A stretch of 64,000 nucleotides of DNA. It comes from Zobellia alginiliquefaciens. GTDB lineage: Bacteria; Bacteroidota; Bacteroidia; Flavobacteriales; Flavobacteriaceae. The translations under genes were made by a program, and so were the position numbers. Below are positions 1-8,634 of the stretch, piece by piece (within the stretch, counting starts at the first letter, position 1; every line of letters starts with the position of its first letter). Below the pieces are notes generated by a model, which was not told where the DNA came from, searched no databases, and saw only the letters and a list, made by a program, of their open reading frames with translations. The stretch covers positions 1,488,001 through 1,552,000 of the forward strand of contig NZ_CP119758.1 of the NCBI RefSeq assembly GCF_029323795.1, read 5' to 3'.

Positions 1-1
1 T

Positions 2-517
2 GGTAATTTTGAAGTAGCCCAACACTTTTTACAGGATGTAAACGCTTTTTCCTCCATTAATCTCGTCACTTGGGACCGTGAGCACGAAGAAATCAAAGCC
101 TATATGGAGAGCGTTACCACCAAGAGCAACATAAAGCTTATTCTTATTAAAGAAGATATGTCTCATATCTTTGAAATTCATACCGCCTTGACGAATGGTG
201 AACTAGTCTGTTTTACAGGCGACCGCTATATTGAAGGTACTAAATTCTTAGAACAACAGTTTCTTGGAGAAACAGCTAAATTCCCAATGGGCCCACACCT
301 ATTGGCCTCACGCTTAAAAGTCCCAGTTTTGTTCGTTTATGTTATGAAGGAGTCCAAAAAACATTATCACCTATATGCAAGAACTGCGGAGGTTAAGCGT
401 GGTGATGCCCAAGGTCTATTAGAAAAATACACTGAAAATCTAGAGTGGATAATTGAAAAATATCCGCTACAATGGTTTAATTATTTTGATTTTTGGGGAG
501 ATAAGGTAAATAAATAG
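2..517 (+). CDS. Lipid A-type (LABLAT) acyltransferase, 5' truncated by window edge
   Basis: The frame is open from base 2, so the N-terminus lies outside the window; the first internal ATG is at 104. The visible 171 residues look like the C-terminal half of the HtrB/LpxL-type acyltransferase family. They include a stretch reading TNGELVCFTGDR followed by FPMGPHLLASRLKVPVLFVYV, matching the family's second conserved block, where a proline-glycine-like substrate loop precedes a hydrophobic strand. The family transfers an acyl chain from ACP at the inner membrane. Members are regularly found in aryl polyene and flexirubin clusters, and the gene sits directly before darA, so acylation of the pigment rather than of lipid A is the likely job (inference). 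The catalytic HxxxxD/E motif would be upstream and cannot be checked. Confidence 0.75.
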   Translation, partial: GNFEVAQHFLQDVNAFSSINLVTWDREHEEIKAYMESVTTKSNIKLILIKEDMSHIFEIHTALTNGELVCFTGDRYIEGTKFLEQQFLGETAKFPMGPHLLASRLKVPVLFVYVMKESKKHYHLYARTAEVKRGDAQGLLEKYTENLEWIIEKYPLQWFNYFDFWGDKVNK

Positions 518-580
518 GATATTTGACCTATTCCATAACGGCCTGCTTATTATTATTTTCAAAGGCCGCACCATAACCGA

Positions 581-1510
581 ATGCAAATGAAAGAAGTACT
601 TGTTGTTTATTACTCCCAAACGGGGCAATTACGGACAATTATAGATTCTGTGCTATCGCCATTAGAGCAAGAATCCGTTACCATCACCTACCACGAAATC
701 ATTCCTGAAAAACCTTATGAATTTCCATGGAAAAAGGAACGGTTCTTTGATGTTTTCCCAGAATCCTTTCTTCAAATTCCAACAGAAATCAACTCACCCG
801 AAGCTTCTGTTTTATCTAAAAAATATGACCTTGTAATCTTAGGCCATCAGGTTTGGTACCTCTCCCCTTCTATTCCCTTAAATTCATTTTTAAAATCGGA
901 AGCCGCACAAACTTTATTACAAAACACTCCCGTTGTAACAGTAATTGGAGTGCGAAATATGTGGGCCATGTCACAAGAAAAAGTCAAAAAAATGCTGATT
1001 GGTCTAAACGCAAGGCTAGTAGGAAACATTGCATTGGTAGACAACCACATCAATCATATCAGTGTCATCACCATTGTTCATTGGATGTTAAAGGGAAAAA
1101 AGGACCGTATGTGGGGGATTTTCCCTAAACCGGGAGTTTCGGACAATTCTATTGCATCTGCAAATAAATTTGGTCATCCCATAAGAGAAGCGCTCATGGC
1201 TTCTGACTTTTCTTCCCTACAAGAAAAGCTAAACCTTCTTGATGCATCAAAAATCAGTAATCTACTGGTTCAGATGGACAAACGAGGCAATCTACTGTTT
1301 TCAAAATGGGCCAATCTTATTAAGAAAAAAGGAGACCAAGGAGACCTTGCCCGAAAAAAATGGCTACGTTTATTCAACTATTACCTGATATTTGCCATTT
1401 GGTTAATCGCACCTCTAGTTTTTATTGTATTTTTACTCACTTATATCCCTATGTATAGAAAAATACAGCGGGAAAATAAATATTACGCCTCTGTAGACTA
1501 TAAGGAGTAA
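581..1510 (+). CDS. darA: Dialkylresorcinol condensing enzyme DarA-like
   Basis: The 309-residue protein starts with a flavodoxin-like beta strand and phosphate-binding loop (VVYYSQTGQL, residues 8-17), as in the DarA family, which works with DarB to condense two beta-keto acyl chains and aromatise the product to a 2,5-dialkylresorcinol, the alcohol half of flexirubins. A hydrophobic segment near residues 266-290 predicts a C-terminal membrane anchor, so the reaction is probably at the inner membrane. The length fits the flavobacterial family. It lies 9 bp upstream of darB, as in known dar operons. ATG 581 is followed by another ATG two codons later; either could be used. The name rests on fold, length and the darB neighbour. 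Confidence 0.82.
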   Translation: MQMKEVLVVYYSQTGQLRTIIDSVLSPLEQESVTITYHEIIPEKPYEFPWKKERFFDVFPESFLQIPTEINSPEASVLSKKYDLVILGHQVWYLSPSIPLNSFLKSEAAQTLLQNTPVVTVIGVRNMWAMSQEKVKKMLIGLNARLVGNIALVDNHINHISVITIVHWMLKGKKDRMWGIFPKPGVSDNSIASANKFGHPIREALMASDFSSLQEKLNLLDASKISNLLVQMDKRGNLLFSKWANLIKKKGDQGDLARKKWLRLFNYYLIFAIWLIAPLVFIVFLLTYIPMYRKIQRENKYYASVDYKE

Positions 1511-1519
1511 GACTGACAC

Positions 1520-2653
1520 ATGAAAAACGCTTACATTACCAAAATATCCAAGTTTTTGCCCAATTCCCCTGTCGAAAATGACCAAATTGAAGAAAAATTA
1601 GGCTTTATAGACGGACAAAAATCAAGGGCAAAAAGCATTATTCTTCGTAATAATAAAATTAAGAAAAGGTACTATGCCATTGATGAAAATGGTAATGTCA
1701 CCCATAACAATGCCCAACTTACCGCGGCAGCAATAGAAGACCTTTGCGATTCAAATTTTAGCAAAGAAAGTATTGAACTCCTTTCTTGTGGCACCTCCAC
1801 GCCAGACCAATTATTACCGTCTCATGCGGCTATGGTGCACGGTGTTTTGAAAAATGGGAATATGGAAATCAATTCCGCTTCAGGAGTTTGCTGCTCTGGC
1901 ATGAACGCTTTAAAATATGGCTACATGGCCATTAAAGTAGGTCAGGTAAAAAATGCTGTTTGTACAGGTTCGGAAAAAGTTTCTACTTGGACCAAAGCAG
2001 ATTTCTACCAAGAAGAAATTGAGCATCTAAAGGACTTGGAAGAAAATCCTATGATCGCCTTTGATAAAGATTTTTTACGATGGATGCTTTCTGATGGATC
2101 AGGAGCCATATTGGTAGAAAACGAACCGAAGGGAGATACGCCATTAAAAATCGAGTGGATGGAAGGGTTTTCATATGCGTTCGAAATGGATACCTGTATG
2201 TATGCCGGTGGTGAAAAACTGGAGAACGGTGAACTAAAACCATGGAGCGAATTTGCGCCAGAAGATTGGTCCAAAAAATCTGTTTTTGCCATTAAACAAG
2301 ATGTGAAGCTTTTAGGAGAAAACATTCTTAAAAAAGGAGTAGACTGCCTAAAAACGGTATATGAAAAGCACGGTATTGGTCCGGACGATGTAGATTATTA
2401 TTTACCACATATTTCTTCATATTTCTTTAAACAAGGCTTATATGATGAAATGAAGGATCAAGGTGTAGAAATGCCATGGGAGAAATGGTTTTTAAACCTT
2501 GAACATGTAGGCAATGTTGGCGCTGCATCCATCTATCTTATGTTAGAGGAACTAGTGGCTTCTGGAAAATTGAAAAAAGGCGACAGAATCTTGCTCCACG
2601 TACCAGAAAGCGCTCGCTTTTCATATACGTATGCTTATTTAACCGTTTGCTAG
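1520..2653 (+). CDS. darB: Ketosynthase III-type enzyme DarB-like
   Basis: The 377-residue protein has the FabH/KAS III layout: a nucleophile region SASGVCCSGMNAL with the likely active Cys at 125, a His region LPHISSYFF, and an Asn region LEHVGNVGAAS near the C-terminus, giving the Cys-His-Asn triad. DarB-type ketosynthases join a beta-keto acyl chain to an unsaturated partner before aromatisation by DarA. The gene follows darA by 9 bp and precedes two hotdog proteins with 1-2 bp gaps, so they are one transcript. Two Cys are adjacent (124, 125); the second aligns with the family nucleophile. A plain fatty-acid starter enzyme is possible but the context argues for resorcinol formation. Confidence 0.85.
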   Translation: MKNAYITKISKFLPNSPVENDQIEEKLGFIDGQKSRAKSIILRNNKIKKRYYAIDENGNVTHNNAQLTAAAIEDLCDSNFSKESIELLSCGTSTPDQLLPSHAAMVHGVLKNGNMEINSASGVCCSGMNALKYGYMAIKVGQVKNAVCTGSEKVSTWTKADFYQEEIEHLKDLEENPMIAFDKDFLRWMLSDGSGAILVENEPKGDTPLKIEWMEGFSYAFEMDTCMYAGGEKLENGELKPWSEFAPEDWSKKSVFAIKQDVKLLGENILKKGVDCLKTVYEKHGIGPDDVDYYLPHISSYFFKQGLYDEMKDQGVEMPWEKWFLNLEHVGNVGAASIYLMLEELVASGKLKKGDRILLHVPESARFSYTYAYLTVC

Positions 2654-2654
2654 T

Positions 2655-3092
2655 ATGAATGCACTGAAGGAAACCATAACCGACCCTGAGTTTCTGCAAA
2701 ATCTAATTCCGCAGAAACCCCCTTTTATAATGGTGGGTAAATTACTTGAATATTCGGACACTAAAATTGTTTCGGGATTTATAGTTCCTAAGGACAACCT
2801 GTTCGTTTTCGAAAACCGTTTTATGGCACCTGGGCTAATAGAGAATATGGCACAAACGGTGGCGCTACATACGGGATACAAATACTACTTGGCTCAAAAG
2901 CCAGCACCTACAGGGTATATTGGCGCCATAAAAAAAGCAACCGTAAGTGCTCTTCCGTTCGTAGGTCAAGAACTGGAAACTACGGTAGAAATCCTGCATG
3001 ATATTATGGGTATAACCATGGTATCGGCAACCGTAACTTGCGAAGGAATTGTACTAGCTTCAAGTGAAATGAAAACTGCACTGGCAAACTAA
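2655..3092 (+). CDS. Hotdog-fold dehydratase-like protein (ApeI/FabZ-like)
   Basis: This 145-residue protein begins one base after the darB stop. LIPQKPPFIMVGKLLEY resembles the start of FabZ/FabA-like hotdog proteins (IPHRPPFLLVD), and LIENMAQTVALHTGY matches the central helix that normally carries the catalytic Glu in E-x-x-A-Q. These enzymes remove water from 3-hydroxyacyl-ACP, which would give the conjugated double bonds of the aryl polyene chain. It is a close structural cousin of the next gene; the two may act as a heterodimer, as proposed for dehydratase pairs in aryl polyene systems. Which of the three hotdog proteins in the cluster is catalytic cannot be told from sequence. Confidence 0.75.
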   Translation: MNALKETITDPEFLQNLIPQKPPFIMVGKLLEYSDTKIVSGFIVPKDNLFVFENRFMAPGLIENMAQTVALHTGYKYYLAQKPAPTGYIGAIKKATVSALPFVGQELETTVEILHDIMGITMVSATVTCEGIVLASSEMKTALAN

Positions 3093-3094
3093 TT

Positions 3095-3547
3095 TTGGAA
3101 GCAAGGACCAACATAGACATCAAGAATTTTCTACCGCACCGTGAGCCTATGCTCATGGCCAGCGTTACCCCTTATCTTGATGAAACTTCTGTTGAAACCC
3201 ATTTTAAGGTAGAAGAATCCTGTATTTTTGTAAAAAACGGGTTTCTATCCGAAACAGGGCTTATAGAAAATGCTGCCCAAACCTGCGCTGCTATTGTGGG
3301 TCAAAGTTTTTTTGACGATGACGATAAAGATGGAAGCAAAAGCAAGGTTATTGGCTATATAAGTGCTGTTAAAAAAGTTCAGATTACGGCTTTACCAAAG
3401 GTTAGCGAAACCATAACTACCAAAGGTGAACTTGTTTCTAGATATGACAACGATGCTTTTAGCAGCTGCACCATTGCTTCTGAAACTTTCAGAAACGGAG
3501 AATTAATCGTAGCTTGTACTTTGAACTTTTTGATCCATGAGGTTTAA
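3095..3547 (+). CDS. Second hotdog-fold dehydratase-like protein
   Basis: A TTG at 3095 opens this 150-residue frame 2 bp after the previous stop; no ATG lies near, and homology to the family begins at once (FLPHREPMLMASVTPY, residues 12-27), so the TTG start is needed. LIENAAQTCAAIVGQ matches the E-x-x-A-Q central helix of FabZ-like hotdog proteins. An acidic insert (FFDDDDKDGSKSK) sits in the middle of the fold. It is a paralogue in tandem with the preceding hotdog gene and is probably translationally coupled to it. The likely role is dehydration of polyene intermediates or forming a heterodimer with its neighbour. Confidence 0.72.
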   Translation: MEARTNIDIKNFLPHREPMLMASVTPYLDETSVETHFKVEESCIFVKNGFLSETGLIENAAQTCAAIVGQSFFDDDDKDGSKSKVIGYISAVKKVQITALPKVSETITTKGELVSRYDNDAFSSCTIASETFRNGELIVACTLNFLIHEV

Positions 3548-3583
3548 GAGGGACATTTTATTAATCCCCCAAAATTAAGACCA

Positions 3584-3982
3584 GTGAAAAAAGAAGAAGT
3601 ACCACAAGACAAGGGCCTGTTAGATTCTGCCCAAACCAAAGAACTTACCTATGCTGTTGATGAAAATGGTGAGTACACTACAGAACTAAGCTCTGGCTGG
3701 GACCCCAAAACCATCGCCTTGAGCAATGCCATAAAGGATATAGAAGAACGCGTTGCCGCGGCTAAAGAACGTGTCAAAAACAACCAAACCAGCCCCATTG
3801 AATATTATATGGAGTTACATAAAATGGACTTGCCAATTCTATCTAGCTATGTTGGACTTTGGCAGTGGCGCGTAAAACGACATTTTAAGCCCAAAGTATT
3901 TCAAAAACTAAATCAAACCACCCTTCAAAAATATGCCGATGTCTTTGATATCAGTATTGAAGAGCTGAAAAACATTCCTTAA
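3584..3982 (+). CDS. Small hypothetical protein of the flexirubin cluster
   Basis: This 132-residue protein opens with GTG at 3584. It has no signal peptide or membrane segment. The N-terminal third is polar, followed by a long amphipathic helix (NAIKDIEERVAAAKERVKNN) and a C-terminal region with WQWRVKRHFKPKVF. I do not recognise the family. The gene lies between the dehydratase pair and the BtrH-like protein with 8 bp to the latter, so it is part of the operon. The C-terminal end (LQKYADVFDISIEELKNIP) has a helix-turn-helix-like feel, but this is weak. It could be a scaffold or adaptor of the enzyme complex; no function is claimed. Confidence 0.6.
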   Translation: MKKEEVPQDKGLLDSAQTKELTYAVDENGEYTTELSSGWDPKTIALSNAIKDIEERVAAAKERVKNNQTSPIEYYMELHKMDLPILSSYVGLWQWRVKRHFKPKVFQKLNQTTLQKYADVFDISIEELKNIP

Positions 3983-3990
3983 ACTGCCCC

Positions 3991-4986
3991 ATGCAAATAG
4001 AATTTACCCACAAACAATCTGCACACTGCGAAAATGGTGTAGTTAGTAACTTAATGCGCCACAATGGTTTTGAAGTTAGTGAACCAATGGTTTTTGGCAT
4101 CGGGTCCGGTTTATTGTTCTGTTATATTCCCTTTTTAAAGGTAAACCATGCACCGGTAGTCACTTATAGAGCTATGCCCGGACTGATTTTTAATCGGTTT
4201 GCCAAAAGAGTGGGAATCAAAATAAAACGAGAGAAATTCAGCAATCCAAAGTCAGCGCAGCAACGTCTTGATGAAAATTTAGAAAAAAACAATCCGGTCG
4301 GACTTCAAGTTGGTGTTTACAATCTCTTGTATTTTCCAGATGAGTATCGTTTTCATTTTAATGCACATAATTTAGTAGTTTACGGTAAAGAGAATGACAC
4401 CTATTTGATCAGTGACCCCGTTATGGAGCAAGTCACCACCTTAACCGAAAAACAATTGCAGAAGGTTCGTTTTGCCAAAGGAGCTTTTGCTCCTAAAGGG
4501 CATATTTATTACCCCACTTCATTTCCAAAGGAATTAGAACTAAAGAGTGCCATTATAAAAGGTATAAAACAAACCTGCCGTGAGATGTCGGCTCCTGTTC
4601 CTATAGTCGGTTATAAAGGCATAAAGACTATCTCAAAACTCATTCGCAAATGGCCTAAGAAAAAGGGAGCCAAAGTGGCCAACCATTATTTAGGTCAGAT
4701 TGTACGTATGCAAGAGGAAATAGGTACCGGTGGTGGTGGTTTTCGTTATATTTATGCCGCTTTTTTACAAGAGGCAAGTCAAATACTAGATAATGAAAAG
4801 CTCAAAGAACTTTCAAAAGAAATGACCAAAATTGGTGATGACTGGCGAGATTTTGCCGTAAACGCCTCTCGTATCTATAAAAATCGCAGTCCAAAAGAGG
4901 ATGCCTATAATAAAGTTGCAGATGAGCTAGAAGCTATTGCCAATAGTGAAGCTGCATTTTTTAAGAAACTAAGAAAGGCAATTTAA
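3991..4986 (+). CDS. BtrH N-terminal domain protein, probable acyltransferase
   Basis: The 331-residue protein matches the BtrH N-terminal family: HCENGVVSNLMRHNGF near residues 12-27 and FGIGSGLLFCY at 36-46, with a Cys and His early in the chain in a papain-like arrangement. In butirosin biosynthesis BtrH moves an acyl group from an ACP onto the aminoglycoside acceptor. By analogy this protein could transfer the finished aryl polyene from its ACP to the resorcinol to make the ester, or to another acceptor; that is an inference. BtrH-like genes are a usual part of flavobacterial flexirubin clusters. No signal peptide is seen, so it acts in the cytoplasm. The C-terminal half is helical and charged. 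Confidence 0.78.
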   Translation: MQIEFTHKQSAHCENGVVSNLMRHNGFEVSEPMVFGIGSGLLFCYIPFLKVNHAPVVTYRAMPGLIFNRFAKRVGIKIKREKFSNPKSAQQRLDENLEKNNPVGLQVGVYNLLYFPDEYRFHFNAHNLVVYGKENDTYLISDPVMEQVTTLTEKQLQKVRFAKGAFAPKGHIYYPTSFPKELELKSAIIKGIKQTCREMSAPVPIVGYKGIKTISKLIRKWPKKKGAKVANHYLGQIVRMQEEIGTGGGGFRYIYAAFLQEASQILDNEKLKELSKEMTKIGDDWRDFAVNASRIYKNRSPKEDAYNKVADELEAIANSEAAFFKKLRKAI

Positions 4987-5061
4987 CCCCAACGTCGTCT
5001 TCACCGTCCTAAATAAGAAAAATCATACTTTATCTTAGAAATTTCGATTAGTTTTGACATC

Positions 5062-5805
5062 ATGATTCAGATCAATGAGCTTTCAAAAAAGTACAAAGGT
5101 GCCGACGATTTTTCCGTCCGTAATTTGAACTTAACCATAGCACAAGGCGAAATTTTTGGGCTGTTAGGTCCTAATGGGGCGGGAAAAACCACATTGATTT
5201 CTATGCTCAGTTCATTGTTAAAACCAACTTCTGGCAACTTTACCATTGGTGAGCTGAATTACAAGGACCACAAAAATCAATTAAAACAACTTATTGGCAT
5301 TGTGCCCCAGGAATATGCCCTCTACCCTTCGTTGACCGCATTTGAAAATCTCATGTATTTTGGAAGTATGTATGGTCTAAAAGGGCAGTCATTAAAAGAT
5401 GATATCAATACACATCTTGAAAAAATGGGGCTATCAAAATTCGCCCATAGAAAAATAAAAGCTTTCTCAGGAGGGATGAAAAGGCGTATTAACCTGATTT
5501 CTAGCATTCTACACAAACCCAAAGTGCTTTTCTTAGACGAGCCTACTGTGGGCGTTGATGTACAATCAAAAAATGTGATCATGGCTCATTTAAAGGAATT
5601 GAACGCCGCAGGAACAACCATTATTTATACTTCTCACCATTTGAACGAAGCTGAACATTTTTGTACGCGTGTAGGCATTATAGACCAGGGCACTTTAATT
5701 TGTTTAGGAAAACCAAAGGAACTTATAGACCAGGAACCGAATGCCCAACATTTAGAAGAAGTTTTTTTAGCCAAAACCGGTAAAGCACTACGCGATCATG
5801 CATAA
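5062..5805 (+). CDS. ABC transporter ATP-binding protein
   Basis: The 247-residue subunit shows a Walker A loop (GPNGAGKTT, residues 37-45), a Q-loop in IVPQEYALYPS, the signature FSGGMKRR, a Walker B (VLFLDEPTVGVD) and a switch His in TSHHLNEAEHFC. This layout is that of the ABC-2/daunorubicin-type exporters. The gene overlaps the following permease by 8 bp, so the two form one transporter. Its place in the pigment operon suggests movement of the flexirubin or a precursor across the inner membrane. The 75 bp gap before it is one of the few in this cluster and might hold an internal promoter. Confidence 0.93.
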   Translation: MIQINELSKKYKGADDFSVRNLNLTIAQGEIFGLLGPNGAGKTTLISMLSSLLKPTSGNFTIGELNYKDHKNQLKQLIGIVPQEYALYPSLTAFENLMYFGSMYGLKGQSLKDDINTHLEKMGLSKFAHRKIKAFSGGMKRRINLISSILHKPKVLFLDEPTVGVDVQSKNVIMAHLKELNAAGTTIIYTSHHLNEAEHFCTRVGIIDQGTLICLGKPKELIDQEPNAQHLEEVFLAKTGKALRDHA

Positions 5806-7066
5806 ACTCTGGGCCTCCACATACAAAGAGTTTCTACTCGTTACAAGAGATATTGGTGGTCTAGCCGTATTGTTTCTCATGCCGTTATTATTGGTGATAG
5901 TCATAACCACCATTCAAGACAACTCTTTTAAAACCATAAAAGAGACCAAATTACCTATTCTTTTGGTAGATATGGATAAAGGGAAGGTCTCCGAAGATAT
6001 TTTACAAAACTTAGCCGACTCAAAATTATTTCAGGTGGATAGGGCATTTACCGATGAAGAAGCAAAACAACGGGTTTTAAAAGGCGATTACCAATTGGCT
6101 ATAGTTATACCAAAAAACCTATCATCTGACCTTGCTATTAAAATCAATGAAAATGTAGATGGAATTCTATCAAAATTCAGTGATAATGAGGAAAGTATTC
6201 CAGAGGTTAAGTCACAGATGATGCCCAAAGAAGTGAAGCTTTATTTTGATCCCGCAACCCAACAGTCTTTTAAAAGTTCGGTAAGAAGTAATATTGATAA
6301 GATGATTTCAAAAATAGAGACGGAAACCATCTACAAAGCCTTTCAAGAACAATTGACGGATGACCCTTCGGAGGCTATTTTTGAAACTGAGAAGTTTATC
6401 ACTTTTACCGAAATAATACCAAGTAGAAATAAGGAAGCCTTAATCCCAAACTCAACCCAACATAACATTCCAGCATGGACGCTCTTTGCTATCTTTTTCA
6501 TTATTCTTCCACTGGCTATTAATATGGTGAAAGAAAAAAACCAAGGTACGTTTGTTAGACTTAGAACCAACCCCGTATCATATGCCACCGTGTTAGGAGG
6601 AAAAACAATTGTCTTCCTAGGTGTTTCTTTAGTACAGTTTACACTTATGCTGGCCGTAGGTATTTTTCTTTTCCCCTTAATAGGATTACCTAAACTAGAT
6701 GTTACCGGTAGACTTCCCCTATTATTTATCGTTGCCTTTTTTGCCGGTCTGGCCGCTGTGGGTCTAGGGTTGTTATTAGGAACCGTTGCCAAAACCCAAG
6801 AGCAATCAGCACCTTTTGGCGCTACATTTGTGGTTATTTTAGCGGCAATTGGCGGTGTTTGGGTACCCGTTTTTGCCATGCCCAAGCTTATGCAAATGCT
6901 CTCTAACCTATCTCCTATGAATTGGGGGCTAAGTGCTTTTTATGATGTATTTTTGCGTAACGCAACCTTTGTTGAGATTATCCCCGAAATATCACTTTTA
7001 TTGCTGTTTTTCGTGATTACCACACTTATAGCCATTATCTATAACGAAAGAAAAAATGCCGTCTAA
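5798..7066 (+). CDS. ABC-2 type transporter permease
   Basis: The 422-residue protein has one membrane segment near the N-terminus (GLAVLFLMPLLLVIVITTI), a large extracytoplasmic domain of about 200 residues, and five or six C-terminal segments from about residue 225, the ABC-2 permease pattern of drug and lipid exporters. A conserved ABC-2 signature region includes NMVKEKNQGTFVRLRTNP, where the permease contacts the ATPase. It overlaps both neighbours (8 bp with the ATPase, 11 bp with the thioesterase), which indicates translational coupling. The probable substrate is the pigment or a lipid intermediate; this is from context only. Confidence 0.92.
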   Translation: MHKLWASTYKEFLLVTRDIGGLAVLFLMPLLLVIVITTIQDNSFKTIKETKLPILLVDMDKGKVSEDILQNLADSKLFQVDRAFTDEEAKQRVLKGDYQLAIVIPKNLSSDLAIKINENVDGILSKFSDNEESIPEVKSQMMPKEVKLYFDPATQQSFKSSVRSNIDKMISKIETETIYKAFQEQLTDDPSEAIFETEKFITFTEIIPSRNKEALIPNSTQHNIPAWTLFAIFFIILPLAINMVKEKNQGTFVRLRTNPVSYATVLGGKTIVFLGVSLVQFTLMLAVGIFLFPLIGLPKLDVTGRLPLLFIVAFFAGLAAVGLGLLLGTVAKTQEQSAPFGATFVVILAAIGGVWVPVFAMPKLMQMLSNLSPMNWGLSAFYDVFLRNATFVEIIPEISLLLLFFVITTLIAIIYNERKNAV

Positions 7067-7493
7067 AATCCAAAAAGAAATCAGTTTCACCAGTGAAGTC
7101 CGTGTACGATTTGCAGAAACGGACCCATTGGGCATTGTCTGGCACGGCAATTATATTCAGTATTTTGAAGATGGTCGCGAAGCTTTTGGGCGCCACCATG
7201 GCATTTCATATCTAGACCAAAAAGAGCATAATTTCTCTACGCCAATTGTAAAATCGGGATGCGAGCATAAACTGCCGTTAAGCTATGGAGATGTGGCCAC
7301 TATAAAAACCACCTATGTAAATTCACAAGCCGCAAAAATGATTTTCAAATATGAAATCTATAACCCTGCAGGAGCTGTTGTTTGTACGGGAGAGACCGTT
7401 CAGGTCTTTGTGGAACTAGGCGGTGAACTATCATTAGTACTACCGGAGTTTTTTGCAGAATGGAAGAAAAAAGTAGGGCTTTTAGATGAATAA
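7056..7493 (+). CDS. Acyl-CoA/ACP thioesterase, YbgC/4HBT type
   Basis: The 145-residue protein has the 4-hydroxybenzoyl-CoA thioesterase signature VRFAETDPLGIVWHGNYIQYF (residues 12-32), including the catalytic Asp in ETD and the HGNY motif. It is a single hotdog domain of normal length. In aryl polyene clusters a thioesterase of this class is thought to release or proofread ACP-bound chains. It overlaps the permease start and the next ketosynthase by 8-11 bp, so expression is coupled. A housekeeping Tol-Pal-type YbgC role is unlikely, because no tol genes are nearby. Confidence 0.88.
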   Translation: MPSKIQKEISFTSEVRVRFAETDPLGIVWHGNYIQYFEDGREAFGRHHGISYLDQKEHNFSTPIVKSGCEHKLPLSYGDVATIKTTYVNSQAAKMIFKYEIYNPAGAVVCTGETVQVFVELGGELSLVLPEFFAEWKKKVGLLDE

Positions 7494-8634
7494 CGTTTAC
7501 CTATCACATAATAACATAGTTTCCGCTTACGGATTTGATAGTGCTTCCGCAATCGATAGCATTAAAGATGAAGTTTCAGGGCTTTCTTTGGTAGATGATT
7601 CCAGCATTCTACCCAATCCCTTTTACTCTTCGCTCATTACGCAAGACAGCCTATCCGAGGCATTCCAAAAATTGGACCCAAAAGAAGCCTATACAAGATT
7701 AGAACAAATACTGTTGGTTTCCTTATCGGATACAATTAAGAAATCCGGTTTAGAACTTACGGATAGAGTGGGATTGATTTTATCTACCACAAAAGGCAAC
7801 ATAGACGTCTTAGAAACAAAGAACCCTTTTGATGAAAGCAGAGCTTATTTAGCCGAATTAGGCCAGAAAATTGAAGACTTCTTCGGTTTTAAAAACGAAG
7901 CTCTTGTCCTATCCAACGCCTGTGTTTCCGGTGTTTTAGCCTTAGCGGTAGCTAAAAGATTGATTCGTCAAAAACGATACGACCATGTATTTGTGGTTGC
8001 CGGAGATTTGGTAAGCGAATTTATTTTATCCGGATTCAACTCCTTTCAAGCTTTAAGCGAAGCACCCTGCAAACCGTATTGCAAAACCCGTTCAGGAATT
8101 AATATTGGGGAAGTAGGCTGCAGTATACTTGTAACCAAAGATGATAATAACTTAGTTGATGAATCAGTTCGTTTAATAGGCGAAGCTTCTTGCAATGATG
8201 CCAACCATATTTCCGGTCCTTCCAGAACAGGCGAAGGCTTATATAGAAGTATTGTTTCGGCAATGAATCAAGCAAAAATTGATGCAGATGCCATCGATTA
8301 TATTTCAGCACACGGTACTGCTACGCTGTTCAATGATGAAATGGAGGCCATAGCTTTTAACCGTGCCAATTTACAGGATGTTCCTCTAAATAGTTTAAAA
8401 GGCTATTTTGGTCATACACTTGGGGCCTCGGGTCTCTTGGAAACTATAATCGGTATGCATTCACTATACTCCAATACCTTATACGCCTCTCTTGGCTTTG
8501 ACAAATTAGGGGTCTCACAGCCTTTGAATATAATAAAAGAAACCACCAGCAAAGAAAGTAGTATATTTCTAAAAACCGCTTCCGGTTTTGGAGGCTGTAA
8601 TACGGCTGCAATTTTTCAAAAAGTCAATTCATGA
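7486..8634 (+). CDS. Beta-ketoacyl synthase (aryl polyene elongation type)
   Basis: The 382-residue protein is a KAS I/II-like condensing enzyme. The nucleophile is Cys146 in LSNACVSGVLAL, and the two catalytic histidines are His276 in ISAHGTAT and His310 in KGYFGHTLGASG, so it should be active. The N-terminal 90 residues are less like FabF than the rest. It is translationally coupled to the thioesterase before it and the ketosynthase-like protein after it (4 bp overlap). In known aryl polyene systems several ketosynthases share chain initiation and elongation; this one would be a genuine condensing subunit. Confidence 0.88.
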   Translation: MNNVYLSHNNIVSAYGFDSASAIDSIKDEVSGLSLVDDSSILPNPFYSSLITQDSLSEAFQKLDPKEAYTRLEQILLVSLSDTIKKSGLELTDRVGLILSTTKGNIDVLETKNPFDESRAYLAELGQKIEDFFGFKNEALVLSNACVSGVLALAVAKRLIRQKRYDHVFVVAGDLVSEFILSGFNSFQALSEAPCKPYCKTRSGINIGEVGCSILVTKDDNNLVDESVRLIGEASCNDANHISGPSRTGEGLYRSIVSAMNQAKIDADAIDYISAHGTATLFNDEMEAIAFNRANLQDVPLNSLKGYFGHTLGASGLLETIIGMHSLYSNTLYASLGFDKLGVSQPLNIIKETTSKESSIFLKTASGFGGCNTAAIFQKVNS